From NCBI GenBank assembly GCA_016218665.1, contig JACRDI010000003.1:1-61248 (forward strand): 61,248 bases of DNA, given 5' to 3'. A model generated the notes under the pieces. It worked only from the letters and a program-made list of their open reading frames with translations, was not told the DNA's origin and did no database searches. The number at the start of each line of letters is the position of its first letter. The stretch's first letter is position 1. The stretch comes from Desulfovibrio sp. (GTDB taxonomy: Bacteria > Desulfobacterota > Desulfovibrionia > Desulfovibrionales > Desulfovibrionaceae). Both the position numbers and the translations under genes were made by a program. Below are positions 1-11,119 of this stretch, piece after piece.

Positions 1-69
1 CAGGCCCTTTCCGCCGACGTGGAGAAATTCGCGCAGAAGGCCACCGCCAAGATTCTTGGCAAGGCCTAA
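1..69 (+). CDS. ATP synthase F0 subunit b' (C-terminal fragment)
   Basis: An open frame enters from the left edge and stops with TAA at 67-69, leaving 22 residues that end in KATAKILGKA. The position directly upstream of atpF, plus the charged Ala/Lys-rich helical ending, fits the b' (atpF2/atpX) peripheral-stalk subunit that precedes b in Desulfovibrio-type operons. The start and most of the gene lie outside the window, so the assignment rests mainly on context. Confidence 0.7.
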   Translation, partial: QALSADVEKFAQKATAKILGKA

Positions 70-97
70 GCCGAAAGGAAGAAGGAGGGGGAACATT

Positions 98-676
98 TTG
101 AAAGTTGCACGGCACACAGTACTGACCCTGATCGGCGTCCTTGCGTTCACCGCGCTGGCCTACGCCAGCGGGGGCGAGGGCGGCGAAGCCCATGAAGGAC
201 TGCCCTGGGCCAACTATGGCTGGCGCGTCCTGAACTTCGTCATCTTCATCTTCCTGCTCTACAAGTTCGCCGGCGCCAAGGCTGCGGCCTTCTTCGGCGG
301 CCGCCGCACGCAGATCAAGAAGGACCTGGAGGATCTGGCGAGCCGCAAGTCCGAGGCCGAAAAGCGCCTCAAGGACGTTGAGAACGGCATCCGCAACCTG
401 GAGCAGGAGAAGGCCGCCATCCTGGCCGAGGCCAAGACCCAGGGCGATGCCATCAAGGCCGCCATCATCGAGAAGGCCCACAAGGACGCCGAGGCCATGA
501 AGGCCCAGGCGGTGACCAGCGCCGAGAACGAGGCGCGCGCCGCTTTCGATCGCGTCCGCGCGGAGATGGCCGACCAGGTCGTCGCCGAAGCTACCAAAAT
601 CGTGCGCGAGAAGCTCACTGCTGAAGACCATGAGCGCCTCGTGGATGAATACTTAACAAAGGTGGTGCTCAATTGA
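98..676 (+). CDS. atpF: ATP synthase F0 subunit b
   Basis: Encodes the membrane-anchored peripheral-stalk subunit that holds F1 against F0. The TTG at 98 is chosen because an AGGAGGGG ribosome site lies about 8 bases upstream; the in-frame ATG at 56 falls inside the preceding gene. The 192-residue product has a signal-like hydrophobic N-terminus (TLIGVLAFTALAYA), a membrane helix around VLNFVIFIFLLYKF, and then a long charged coiled coil rich in Ala, Glu and Lys. The two hydrophobic stretches suggest that the first may be cleaved. The stop overlaps the atpH start, which fits translational coupling. Confidence 0.9.
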   Translation: MKVARHTVLTLIGVLAFTALAYASGGEGGEAHEGLPWANYGWRVLNFVIFIFLLYKFAGAKAAAFFGGRRTQIKKDLEDLASRKSEAEKRLKDVENGIRNLEQEKAAILAEAKTQGDAIKAAIIEKAHKDAEAMKAQAVTSAENEARAAFDRVRAEMADQVVAEATKIVREKLTAEDHERLVDEYLTKVVLN

Positions 677-1224
677 GCGGGAACATCGTCGCACGCAGGT
701 ATGCCAAGGCGCTGTTCGCCGTGGGCTTGAAGCAAGGCGATGCCGAGCTTGAGACCTACGGGAAGCAGCTCGCCGGGCTGGCTGGGGCATTGGCGGAGTC
801 GCCGGAGGCCATGCGGTTCTTCCGCAACCCGGTCTTCAGCGTCGAGGAGAAGAAGGCCGTTCTGAAGCAGATCACGGACAAGCTGGGCGTCGGTCAGACC
901 CTGGTGAACTTCGCGAGCCTGCTTGCCGACAAGAACCGCCTCGTCTCCCTGCCTGAAATCGCCGCGGACTTCGGCGCAATGCTTGATGAGAAGAGCGGCA
1001 TCGTGGCCGGCAAGCTCGTCACCGCGGTCGCGCTTTCCGATGCCCGGAAGGTGGAATTGAAAGATCGGCTTGAGAAGCAGACCGGCAAGAAGCTGGTCCT
1101 CGACTTCGGCACCGACGCTGAGATCCTCGGCGGCATCGTGCTGCAGATCGGCGACTCGGTGCTCGACGCCAGCCTGCGCGCTCAGCTGAACATTTTGAAA
1201 GAAACCATCAAGAGGGGTGAGTAG
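673..1224 (+). CDS. atpH: ATP synthase F1 subunit delta
   Basis: Delta subunit (183 residues, normal for OSCP/delta) that links the b/b' stalk to the top of the alpha/beta hexamer. It starts with TTG overlapping the atpF stop (TTGA). The N-terminal [11 protein letters not shown] and the C-terminal [20 protein letters not shown] signatures are both clear. It lies fourth from last in the ATP synthase operon, and its stop is only a few bases before atpA. Confidence 0.95.
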   Translation: MSGNIVARRYAKALFAVGLKQGDAELETYGKQLAGLAGALAESPEAMRFFRNPVFSVEEKKAVLKQITDKLGVGQTLVNFASLLADKNRLVSLPEIAADFGAMLDEKSGIVAGKLVTAVALSDARKVELKDRLEKQTGKKLVLDFGTDAEILGGIVLQIGDSVLDASLRAQLNILKETIKRGE

Positions 1225-1228
1225 GGCC

Positions 1229-2737
<1,509 letters not shown>

Positions 2738-2755
2738 CCGGCGCCGGAGGGAACA

Positions 2756-3625
2756 ATGGCCTCCTTACGGGATGTCAAAACCAAAATAGGCGCGGTCAAG
2801 AAGACCAAGCAGATCACCAAGGCCATGAACATGGTGGCCTCGGCGAAGCTGCGCAACGCGCAGAGCCGCATCGAGCGGTTCAAGCCGTACGCGCAGAAGT
2901 TCTTCGAGATGCTTGGTGATCTTGCCGCCGGGGCGGACGAGTCGGTCCATCCGCTTCTGGCCAAGCGCGAGGAAAAAACGACCGTTGGCATTGTGATCGT
3001 CACCTCTGACCGCGGCCTGTGCGGCAGCTTCAACGCCAACCTCATCAAGGCCGCCCTCAAGCTGGCCCGTGAGAAGAAGGCCGAGGGCCTGGGCGTGAAG
3101 TTCTACTGCGTGGGCAAGAAGGGCCGCGACGCCGTGCGCAAGGCCGAGCATGAGATCGTGGTCCAGTACCGCGACGTCATGAACAGCTTCGACTTCACCC
3201 TGGCCAGCAAGCTGGGAGGCGAGCTCATCAACAGCTTCCTCGACGGCACCCTGGACGAGGTGGTCCTGGTCTACGGCGAGTTCATCAGCATGGCCCGGCA
3301 GGTGCCGGTGAGCCAGACCGTGCTGCCCATCAGCGGCACCCCTGGCGAGTCGAAGTCCTCAGGCAAGGAGTATGTCTACGAGCCCTCCGTCGAGGGTCTC
3401 TTGGCCGAGCTCCTGCCCCGTTTCGTGAAGGTTCAGGTGTACCGCGGCATGCTCGACACGTCCGCCAGCGAACATGCTGCCCGCATGAGCGCCATGGACA
3501 ACGCCACGCGCGCCTGTGACGACATGATCGGCAGCCTGACGCTTCTCTTCAACAAGACCCGTCAGGCCGCCATCACCAGGGACCTTATGGATATCGTCGG
3601 CGGCGCTGAGGCGCTGAAAGGATAA
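2756..3625 (+). CDS. atpG: ATP synthase F1 subunit gamma
   Basis: Central rotor shaft of F1 (289 residues). The N-terminal helix MASLRDVKTKIGAVKKTKQI and the C-terminal helix (MDNATRACDDMI...NKTRQAAITRDLMDIVGGAEAL) are the two long coiled helices that enter the alpha/beta ring. The internal VTSDRGLCGSFN motif is typical of gamma. It has a good GGAGG-type ribosome site and sits between atpA and atpD. Confidence 0.97.
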   Translation: MASLRDVKTKIGAVKKTKQITKAMNMVASAKLRNAQSRIERFKPYAQKFFEMLGDLAAGADESVHPLLAKREEKTTVGIVIVTSDRGLCGSFNANLIKAALKLAREKKAEGLGVKFYCVGKKGRDAVRKAEHEIVVQYRDVMNSFDFTLASKLGGELINSFLDGTLDEVVLVYGEFISMARQVPVSQTVLPISGTPGESKSSGKEYVYEPSVEGLLAELLPRFVKVQVYRGMLDTSASEHAARMSAMDNATRACDDMIGSLTLLFNKTRQAAITRDLMDIVGGAEALKG

Positions 3626-5047
<1,422 letters not shown>

Positions 5048-5057
5048 GTAGGACGCC

Positions 5058-5480
5058 ATGTCCAAGAAGCTGCTGCTTGAAATCGTGACGCCCGACCGCA
5101 AGGTCCTCTCGCAGGACGTTGACTATGTCGGCGCTCCCGGCGCGCTGGGCGAGTTCGGTGTGTTGCCGAACCACATCCCCTTCCTGTCCGCGCTGGGCAT
5201 CGGCAACCTGTACTACAAGGACGATGGCAAGACCCATTACGTCTTTGTGAGCGGCGGGTTTGCCGAGGTCAGCCCCGAGAAGGTCACCGTTCTGGCGGAG
5301 GCGGCGGAAAAGGCGGCGGACATCGACCTGGAACGCGCCCGCAAGGCCCAGGATCGCGCCCAGCAGCGCCTCCAGCGTGCCCAGGAGAAGATCGACCATG
5401 CGCGTGCCCAGGCCGCGCTGCGCCGCTCCATCGCGCGCTTGAGCTGCCGCAACTCCGGCGAAAAGGCTGGCACCTGCTAG
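5058..5480 (+). CDS. atpC: ATP synthase F1 subunit epsilon
   Basis: Regulatory epsilon subunit (140 residues). The N-terminal beta-sandwich has the family motifs [20 protein letters not shown] and [16 protein letters not shown]; the C-terminal two-helix arm ([20 protein letters not shown]) can inhibit ATP hydrolysis. It is the last gene of the ATP synthase operon, with a rho-independent terminator 38 bases downstream. Confidence 0.96.
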   Translation: MSKKLLLEIVTPDRKVLSQDVDYVGAPGALGEFGVLPNHIPFLSALGIGNLYYKDDGKTHYVFVSGGFAEVSPEKVTVLAEAAEKAADIDLERARKAQDRAQQRLQRAQEKIDHARAQAALRRSIARLSCRNSGEKAGTC

Positions 5481-5517
5481 CCGAAACGCCCGATACGGCG
5501 CAAAGCAACCCAAACAA

Positions 5518-5552
5518 GGCAGGCTGGATTCGTCCGGCCTGCCTTTTCTTTT
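5518..5552 (+). terminator. Rho-independent terminator after atpC
   Basis: A GC-rich hairpin with GGCAGG pairing to CCTGCC, extended by inner G/C pairs, is followed by TTTTCTTTT. It lies just after atpC and closes the ATP synthase operon before glmU. Confidence 0.85.
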
Positions 5553-5604
5553 GCCCGAAAACGTGCGAAATCTCGCGCCAGCCCATCACCTTTCAGGAGC
5601 CGCC

Positions 5605-6981
5605 ATGTCCAAGGAAAACACCGTCGCCGTCATCCTCGCCGCGGGCAAAGGCACGCGCATGCACTCGGACAAGCCCAAGGCCCTGCAGACGCTTCTGGGC
5701 GAGACCATGCTCCACTACGTGGCCAGCACCGCTGCCGCCGCCGCGGAGTCGGTGATCACCGTCATCGGCCACGGACACGAGCTGGTGCGCAAGGCCCACC
5801 CGGAGCTGGCGTCGGGCTTCGTGCTCCAGGCGGAGCAGAAGGGCACGGGCCACGCCCTGCAGGCCGCCTGGGACGCGGTGCGCGCAAGCGGCGCGGCGCA
5901 CTGCCTGGTGCTGAACGCCGACGCCCCGCTCATCACGGCCGATGACCTGGACGAACTGATGAACACCGCGCGCGAAGGCTCGGACATCGCCTTCCTCTCC
6001 GCCGTGCTGCCCGATGCCGGGGCCTTCGGCCGCGTGCTGCGCGGGCCGGACGGGCAGGTGACGGGCATCGTGGAGGCCAAGGACTTCGATCCCGCGCGCC
6101 ACGGGGCCGACACCGGCGAGGTCAACACCGGCATCTTCTGCCTCTCCGTGGCCGAGGTGGAGTCCGTGCTTTTCACCCTCACCAGCGCCAACCGCGCGGG
6201 GGAATATTACATCACCGACCTGGTGGGCAACGGCATCGCCGAGGGCCTCAAGGTCCACGCCCTGAAGCGCGAGGGTGCCCTCGACCTCTTGGGCATCAAC
6301 TCGCCCCTGGAGCTTTCCCAGGCCGAGGAACGCCTGCGCGCCGCCACAGCCGCCCGCCTGCTGGAGTCCGGGGTCATTGTGCACCACCCGGACAGCGTGG
6401 TGGTGGGCCCCAAGGCCGTGGTCGAGCCCGGGGCGGAGCTCACCGGGCCCTGCCGTGTGCTGGGCGCAAGCCGTGTCTCGCGCGGGGCCTGCGTCGGGGC
6501 CTTCAGCCAGGTGACGGACAGCGTGCTGGAACCCGGCAGCACCGTGCGCGAGCACTGCCACCTGCAGGACGCGCACCTGGCCCAAGGCAGCGACTGCGGG
6601 CCCTTCGCCCGCCTGCGGCCCGGCGCGGAACTGCAGGAGGGCGCGCACGTGGGCAACTTCGTGGAGATGAAGAAGTCCGTGCTGGGGCCCGGCGCCAAGG
6701 CCGGCCACCTCTCCTACCTGGGCGACGCGCGCATCGGCGCCGGGGCCAACATCGGCGCGGGCACCATCACCTGCAACTACGACGGCAAGAACAAACACGC
6801 CACGCACATCGGCAAGAACGCCTTCATCGGCAGCAACACCGCCCTTGTGGCTCCGGTCACGGTGGGCGCGGGCGCACTGGTGGGCGCGGGCTCGGTCATT
6901 ACAAAGGACGTGCCGGACCAGGCCCTGGCCATTGCACGCGGCAAGCAGAGCAATCTGGAAGGCCGCGGCAAGAAGCCTTGA
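5605..6981 (+). CDS. glmU: Bifunctional GlcNAc-1-P uridyltransferase / GlcN-1-P acetyltransferase
   Basis: Makes UDP-GlcNAc for peptidoglycan and lipopolysaccharide. The N-terminal half has the nucleotidyltransferase signature LAAGKGTRM and K in SDKPKALQ. The C-terminal half is a left-handed beta-helix of hexapeptide repeats (IGAGANIGAGTITCNYDGKN), which binds acetyl-CoA. The length, 458 residues, matches the family. The ATG at 5605 follows a CAGGAG site; the longer upstream frame runs through the terminator and is not used. It follows the atp operon, as in related Desulfovibrio genomes. Confidence 0.97.
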   Translation: MSKENTVAVILAAGKGTRMHSDKPKALQTLLGETMLHYVASTAAAAAESVITVIGHGHELVRKAHPELASGFVLQAEQKGTGHALQAAWDAVRASGAAHCLVLNADAPLITADDLDELMNTAREGSDIAFLSAVLPDAGAFGRVLRGPDGQVTGIVEAKDFDPARHGADTGEVNTGIFCLSVAEVESVLFTLTSANRAGEYYITDLVGNGIAEGLKVHALKREGALDLLGINSPLELSQAEERLRAATAARLLESGVIVHHPDSVVVGPKAVVEPGAELTGPCRVLGASRVSRGACVGAFSQVTDSVLEPGSTVREHCHLQDAHLAQGSDCGPFARLRPGAELQEGAHVGNFVEMKKSVLGPGAKAGHLSYLGDARIGAGANIGAGTITCNYDGKNKHATHIGKNAFIGSNTALVAPVTVGAGALVGAGSVITKDVPDQALAIARGKQSNLEGRGKKP

Positions 6982-7013
6982 TTTCATGTGCCGGAAGCGT
7001 TACATTGCTGACT

Positions 7014-7205
7014 ATGGAACTTATCGAAAGGCTGGAGGCGCGATTTGACGAGCTCATGGCGCGCGTCCGGCAGTTGGAAGAGGAAAACCGGGCCCTTACC
7101 GCGCAAGCTGCGGCGGAGGCCGGAAAACGACAGGAGATCCAGAACCGTGTCGAGGCCTTGCTGGTGAAGGTGCAGGCGTCGCTTGGCGGGCAAGAGCCCC
7201 GGTAG
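7014..7205 (+). CDS. Small coiled-coil protein, ZapB-like
   Basis: Encodes 63 residues, nearly all predicted coiled coil (MELIERLEARFDELMARV, then QLEEENRAL). Size, heptad pattern and position immediately before zapA suggest a ZapB-type partner of the FtsZ ring. The start is uncertain: the ATG at 7014 lacks a strong ribosome site, and a TTG at 7005 is possible. The function is inferred from context, since coiled coils diverge quickly. Confidence 0.7.
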   Translation: MELIERLEARFDELMARVRQLEEENRALTAQAAAEAGKRQEIQNRVEALLVKVQASLGGQEPR

Positions 7206-7211
7206 TCGGTC

Positions 7212-7463
7212 ATGCCGAGCTACACCATCACGGTCAACGGACTGGAAATCTCTTTCAAGACGGATGCGGACGGTTCACGCATCCAGGCAGCCCAGGCCTT
7301 GCTCGAAGAACGCTTCGCCGAGCTGAGCAAGGGTGGTCGGTATATAAGCAGGGAGAAACTGCTTTCGCTTCTGGCGCTGGGGATGGCGGACGACTATCTC
7401 GAAACGCGCAGGAAGCTTGCGGGTCTGGAGGCCCGCATGCAGGAACTCTTGGAGAGGCGATAA
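7212..7463 (+). CDS. zapA: Cell division protein ZapA
   Basis: An 83-residue ZapA-family protein that bundles FtsZ protofilaments at midcell. The N-terminal beta strand YTITVNGLEISFKTD, followed by a long helix ending in a coiled coil (LAGLEARMQELLERR), is typical. It starts 6 bases after the preceding small coiled-coil gene, so the two are probably co-translated. The downstream 6S RNA gene repeats the zapA-ssrS neighbourhood known from many Proteobacteria. Confidence 0.9.
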   Translation: MPSYTITVNGLEISFKTDADGSRIQAAQALLEERFAELSKGGRYISREKLLSLLALGMADDYLETRRKLAGLEARMQELLERR

Positions 7464-7507
7464 CAGGCTGGCCTACGCAGCCTTGCGCATAGGAAAAGCG
7501 GGATAAA

Positions 7508-7684
7508 CCCTGGGGAGTTCGTGATTGTTTTTGAGTTCTTGAGCCAATATGCATCAAATGGGATCCGCCAGCGCCCTCCCGTGTGCATACCCGCCTCTTG
7601 AGCGGGCAGCCTGACGGAGGGACGGAGGAGCCCCCCTCGTTAAACGAGGTTCAAAACTCCAAGAGCAACACGGCGCCCCGGGGC
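7508..7684 (+). ncRNA. ssrS: 6S RNA
   Basis: This gene-free stretch can fold as a long rod. The 5' CCCTGGGG (7508-7515) pairs with the 3' CCCCGGGG (7676-7683). Internal segments resemble 6S RNA: TTGAGCCAATATGCATCAAA and CTGACGGAGGGACGGAGG correspond to conserved parts flanking the central bubble. 6S RNA binds sigma-70 RNA polymerase and represses it in stationary phase. The position directly downstream of zapA supports the call. The ends are set from the closing stem and may be off by a few bases. Confidence 0.85.
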
Positions 7685-7715
7685 TAATGGCCCCGGCGGC
7701 CATTGGCGTTTTCCG
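7675..7715 (+). terminator. Probable terminator at the 3' end of 6S RNA
   Basis: CCGGGGC and GGCCCCGG form a hairpin around the loop TAAT, followed shortly by a second GGCC/GGC pairing and GTTTTCC. The left arm overlaps the closing stem of 6S RNA, so the two structures are alternatives. Confidence 0.5.
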
Positions 7716-7863
7716 TTCTTTTCCGCCCACGCAAGCCCCCCCGCCGCCAAGACCCTGCCCCGAACGGTTCACGAGCGAGCGTCGGCTCCCGGAGCGAGAC
7801 TCCGGCGCCCTCGCGCGAATCAGGCCCGCATGGCCTGTCCATATAACCGGTAAGGAGCAGCGC

Positions 7864-9432
7864 ATGACAGACTCAAGCCTGTTGCTCATCGCCCTCGACG
7901 GACTGGCGCTCATCGTCGGCCTTTTGGGCGGCTACTACTTCAACAGCTACATTTCCCGCAAACGCAACCAGGATGCCCAGGACCTGGCCGCCCGCATAGT
8001 GGAGGAGGCCCGCAAGGAGGCCGAGGCCACCCGCAAGGAGGCGCGCCACCAGGCCCAGGACGAGCTCTTCGCCCTCAAGAAGGAGCAGGAGCAGGAGCAC
8101 AAGGACCGCGAGCAGGCCCTGAAGCGTGAGCAGGCCCGCCTGCAGGAGAAGGAAGAACGCCTGGAGGCCAAGCTCGAAAAGGTCGCCCAGAAGGAATCGG
8201 GCGTGGTGGAGCTGGAAAAACGCCTCATCAAGCTCGAAAAGACCCTGGCCGAGAAGCAGGAAGAACTCGACGCCGCCAACGACGTTCACCAGCGCAAGCT
8301 GCAGGAGATCTCCGGCCTGACGGTGGAGGAGGCCAAGGAACGCCTCATGAGCGAGGTCGAGTCGCGCACGCGCCACGAAGCCGCGCGCATGATCCGCAAC
8401 ATCGAGACCGAGGCCAAGGAAGTGGCCGGCAAGAAGGCCAAGGAGATCCTCTCCCTGGCCATACAGCGCTACGCGGGCGACTATGTTTCCGAGCAGACCG
8501 TGACCGCCGTGACCCTGCCCAGCGAGGAGATGAAGGGCCGCATCATCGGCCGCGAGGGCCGCAACATCCGCGCCCTGGAGGCCGCCACCGGCGTGGACCT
8601 CATCATCGACGACACGCCGGAGACGGTGGTTCTCTCCGCCTACAGCCCCCTGCGCAGGGAAGTGGCCAAGCAGTCCCTGGAGCGCCTCATCCACGACGGC
8701 CGCATCCACCCCGCCCGCATTGAGGACATCGTGCGCAAGGTGGAGCAGGAAATGGACGTGAAGCTGCGCGAGATCGGCGAGCAGGCCACCTTCGACGTGG
8801 GCGTGCACGGCATCCACCCCGAGATCGTGAAGCTGCTGGGCCAGCTGCACTACCGCACCAGCTACTCCCAGAACGTGCTGCAGCACTCCATCGAGGTGGC
8901 CTTCCTCTGCGGCATCATGGCCGCTGAGCTGGGCCTGGACGAGAAGATGGCCAAGCGCGCCGGCCTGCTGCACGACCTGGGCAAGGCCGTTGACCACGAG
9001 ATCGAGGGCCCCCACGCCGTCATCGGCGCGGACATCGCCAAGAAGCACGGCGAAAGCCAGGACATCGTCCACGCCATCCAGGCCCACCACGAGGACGTGC
9101 CGCCCCAGACGGCCATCGCCACCCTGGTGCAGGCGGCCGACTCGCTCTCCGGCGCGCGCCCCGGCGCCCGCAAGGAGCTCCTGGAGAACTACGTGAAGCG
9201 CCTGGAGGAGCTGGAAGGCATCGCCACCAGCTTCAACGGCGTGTCCAAGGCCTACGCCATCCAGGCCGGCCGCGAGGTGCGCGTGATGGTGGACGCCGAG
9301 CGCGTGCCCGACGAACAGACCTACCTTCTGGTCAAGGACATCGCCGCCAAGATCGAAAGCAACATGACCTACCCCGGCCAGATCCGCGTCACGGTGATCC
9401 GCGAGAAGCGCGCCGTGGGCTACGCCAAGTAA
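7864..9432 (+). CDS. rny: Ribonuclease Y
   Basis: Membrane-anchored endoribonuclease that starts mRNA decay. The ATG at 7864 follows AAGGAG and gives 522 residues, the family length. Domains in order: an N-terminal membrane helix ([19 protein letters not shown]), a long coiled coil rich in Glu, Lys and Arg (about 30-205), a KH RNA-binding domain ([15 protein letters not shown]), and an HD hydrolase domain with the metal-binding pair in [12 protein letters not shown]. The longer upstream frame lacks such a ribosome site. Confidence 0.96.
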   Translation: MTDSSLLLIALDGLALIVGLLGGYYFNSYISRKRNQDAQDLAARIVEEARKEAEATRKEARHQAQDELFALKKEQEQEHKDREQALKREQARLQEKEERLEAKLEKVAQKESGVVELEKRLIKLEKTLAEKQEELDAANDVHQRKLQEISGLTVEEAKERLMSEVESRTRHEAARMIRNIETEAKEVAGKKAKEILSLAIQRYAGDYVSEQTVTAVTLPSEEMKGRIIGREGRNIRALEAATGVDLIIDDTPETVVLSAYSPLRREVAKQSLERLIHDGRIHPARIEDIVRKVEQEMDVKLREIGEQATFDVGVHGIHPEIVKLLGQLHYRTSYSQNVLQHSIEVAFLCGIMAAELGLDEKMAKRAGLLHDLGKAVDHEIEGPHAVIGADIAKKHGESQDIVHAIQAHHEDVPPQTAIATLVQAADSLSGARPGARKELLENYVKRLEELEGIATSFNGVSKAYAIQAGREVRVMVDAERVPDEQTYLLVKDIAAKIESNMTYPGQIRVTVIREKRAVGYAK

Positions 9433-9460
9433 GGCGGGATCCTGCACCTGCGCAGAAGAA

Positions 9461-9486
9461 GGGGGCCCTTTGGCCCCCCTTTTTAT
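9461..9486 (+). terminator. Terminator after rny, shared with the opposing fic gene
   Basis: GGGGGCC pairs with GGCCCCC around CTTT, followed by a T-run. On the minus strand the same hairpin lies directly after the fic stop codon at 9483, so it can serve both convergent genes. Confidence 0.85.
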
Positions 9487-10199
9487 TCGCAACGCAGTGT
9501 TGCGCGATACTCCCGCATAATGTCCGCAGGGTAGCCGCTCCGTTTAAGGAGGGCGCACAGATGCGAGCGCTTTTCCTTTGACAATGGGGCGAACAACTTT
9601 TCCCTGTTGGTGGCAGGCGTGATGATGGCCTCTTCCAGCAACGCTGCCATGGGGCTCTCGTCCCCCTTGAAACCAGCAATGACAGCGGGAATCCAGCGCT
9701 CCCGCTGCAAAACTCCCGCCGCAAAGCCGCACCCAAGTTCTTCAAGAACCTGGCGCACGAACTCGCGCAGATGTCTTCCATTTCCCTCGCGAAACGCATG
9801 GACGACATTCATTTCGTTCACAAAGCGAGAAAGAATTGCGGGCAATGCCCCAAAGTCGTGCCGTTTGGCAAGCAACTCGGAACGAAGCTCTGAAAGAATC
9901 CGGATACAGTGTTGTCTGATGTGCAGGGGGCTTGCAAAAGGCGACTGGCCTTTGATGATGAAGACATCGCGTTCCATACCTGCCCAGTCATAAACATCCT
10001 GGAACATGTGAAAGTGCAGCGCGCGAAAGTGGGTATGGTCGAAGGTGCGAGGCACGCCATTCATCTCAATGAGGCGCGCATTGACGAAGAGCCTTTCCGC
10101 TTGCTCAAGTTCGGAAAGGGTTTTCAGCCCCAGACGATTTTTTAGAACCGCCGAGTTCGCGTAGCAATAATGATCTTCTGGGGAATAGACGTCATCCAC
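9483..10199 (-). CDS. Fic family AMP-transferase-like toxin
   Basis: Fic-domain protein of 238 residues if it starts at the GTG at 10199. The active-site motif HAFREGNGRHLREF matches HxFx(D/E)GNGRxxR, so the catalytic His and the phosphate-binding loop are intact; the flap upstream (RDVFIIKGQSPFASP) is also recognisable. Fic enzymes usually AMPylate target proteins. The chosen GTG has GGAG upstream and overlaps the stop of the small upstream gene by 8 bases. An in-frame GTG at 10256 would add 19 residues. No autoinhibitory helix is visible within the protein, which fits inhibition in trans. Confidence 0.85.
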   Translation of the reverse strand: MDDVYSPEDHYCYANSAVLKNRLGLKTLSELEQAERLFVNARLIEMNGVPRTFDHTHFRALHFHMFQDVYDWAGMERDVFIIKGQSPFASPLHIRQHCIRILSELRSELLAKRHDFGALPAILSRFVNEMNVVHAFREGNGRHLREFVRQVLEELGCGFAAGVLQRERWIPAVIAGFKGDESPMAALLEEAIITPATNREKLFAPLSKEKRSHLCALLKRSGYPADIMREYRATLRCE

Positions 10200-10419
10200 A
10201 TCGGGCTCTCCGCTTATCGAGCAAGGCCCAGACTCCTGAGATGAAGCCCGGACCACGATGACGCTTGCGGATGGATTCTTCGATTGCGCAAAGTTCTTCC
10301 TGACTGAATTGGATGCCCTCGATTGCGAAGGAGGCCTTGATGAACTCGAAACGTTCCCTCAACTCCGAAACCTTCGGTTTCGGTGTCGCGACGCTTTTGG
10401 CGGCAGTGCGTGCGGTCAT
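10192..10419 (-). CDS. Probable Fic antitoxin with inhibitory helix
   Basis: A 75-residue, Lys/Arg-rich protein directly upstream of the Fic gene and overlapping its start. It contains SFAIEG, which fits the (S/T)xxx(E/D)(G/N) inhibitory motif of class I Fic antitoxins such as VbhA: the Glu pairs with the Fic phosphate-binding Arg and blocks ATP binding. The rest (FSQEELCAIEESIRKRHRG) is helical. Assignment rests on motif, size and gene order; overall similarity to VbhA was not tested. Confidence 0.7.
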   Translation of the reverse strand: MTARTAAKSVATPKPKVSELRERFEFIKASFAIEGIQFSQEELCAIEESIRKRHRGPGFISGVWALLDKRRARCG

Positions 10420-10503
10420 GGGCCAAGAATATACATCTCAACAATAAATGCAACACTGCCCTCCTCCCTTGCCCACCGCCGCGCCCTGCCGTACACTCCC
10501 CGC

Positions 10504-11016
10504 ATGAACGCCGAAGCCTCACGCCGCCTGGACGGCCTCATCGCCCGCCTGCGGGCCCGGGGCCACCGCCTCACGCCGCAGCGGGTGGCCATCCTGCGCG
10601 AGCTCGTCTCCCGCACCGACCACCCCTGCGTGGAGCAGCTGCACGCGGCCATCCTGCCGAGCTACCCCGCCACCAGCCTGGCCACGGTGTACAAGACCAT
10701 CCATCTGCTGAAAGAACACGGCGAGGTGCTGGAACTCGGCTTCGGCGAGCTGGGCAGCCGCTACGACGGCCGCCACCCTGAACCTCATCCGCACCTCATC
10801 TGCACCCGGTGCGGAACCATCGCCGATCCGGCCGCGGCCGGCCAGGAGGACGCGGGCACGGGATTTTCGGACGAGGTGGCCGACACGATGGCCGCCGAGG
10901 TGGCCGCCGAGGTGGCCGCCTTTGCGGCCGCCCTGTCCAAACGCGCGGGCTTCGCCGTCAGCTCCCACCGCTTCGATCTCTTCGGCCTGTGCGCTCGGTG
11001 CCGCGCCAAGGGCTGA
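10504..11016 (+). CDS. Fur family transcriptional regulator, PerR-like
   Basis: Metal-dependent repressor (170 residues). The winged-helix N-terminus is clear (LTPQRVAILRELVSRTDHP, then ATSLATVYKTIHLL). The dimerisation part has HPHLICTRCG and a C-terminal CARCR, giving a paired-cysteine structural zinc site. Between them is an unusual Ala/Glu-rich stretch (VADTMAAEVAAEVAAFAAAL). Adjacent bacterioferritin and catalase genes suggest peroxide or iron control. The ATG at 10504 fits the family N-terminus; the longer frame upstream overlaps the promoter region shared with the fic module. Confidence 0.85.
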   Translation: MNAEASRRLDGLIARLRARGHRLTPQRVAILRELVSRTDHPCVEQLHAAILPSYPATSLATVYKTIHLLKEHGEVLELGFGELGSRYDGRHPEPHPHLICTRCGTIADPAAAGQEDAGTGFSDEVADTMAAEVAAEVAAFAAALSKRAGFAVSSHRFDLFGLCARCRAKG

Positions 11017-11040
11017 TCCCCCCTTGCCTCCGGGCATGCA

Positions 11041-11066
11041 ATCCAATACAAACGTTTTTACTGGAT
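11041..11066. promoter_or_regulatory. 26-bp palindromic operator candidate upstream of bfr
   Basis: The 26 bases read nearly the same on both strands: outer arms ATCCA and TGGAT, inner core AAACGTTT, with 22 of 26 positions symmetric. It lies 25 bases after the Fur-family gene stop and about 54 bases before bfr. A binding site for the neighbouring regulator is the simplest reading, but the sequence is not a textbook Fur or PerR box. Confidence 0.55.
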
Positions 11067-11119
11067 CAGCCTGACTTTCCAGGCTTGTGCGAAACGACTC
11101 TCACCCCAGGAGGATGCAT

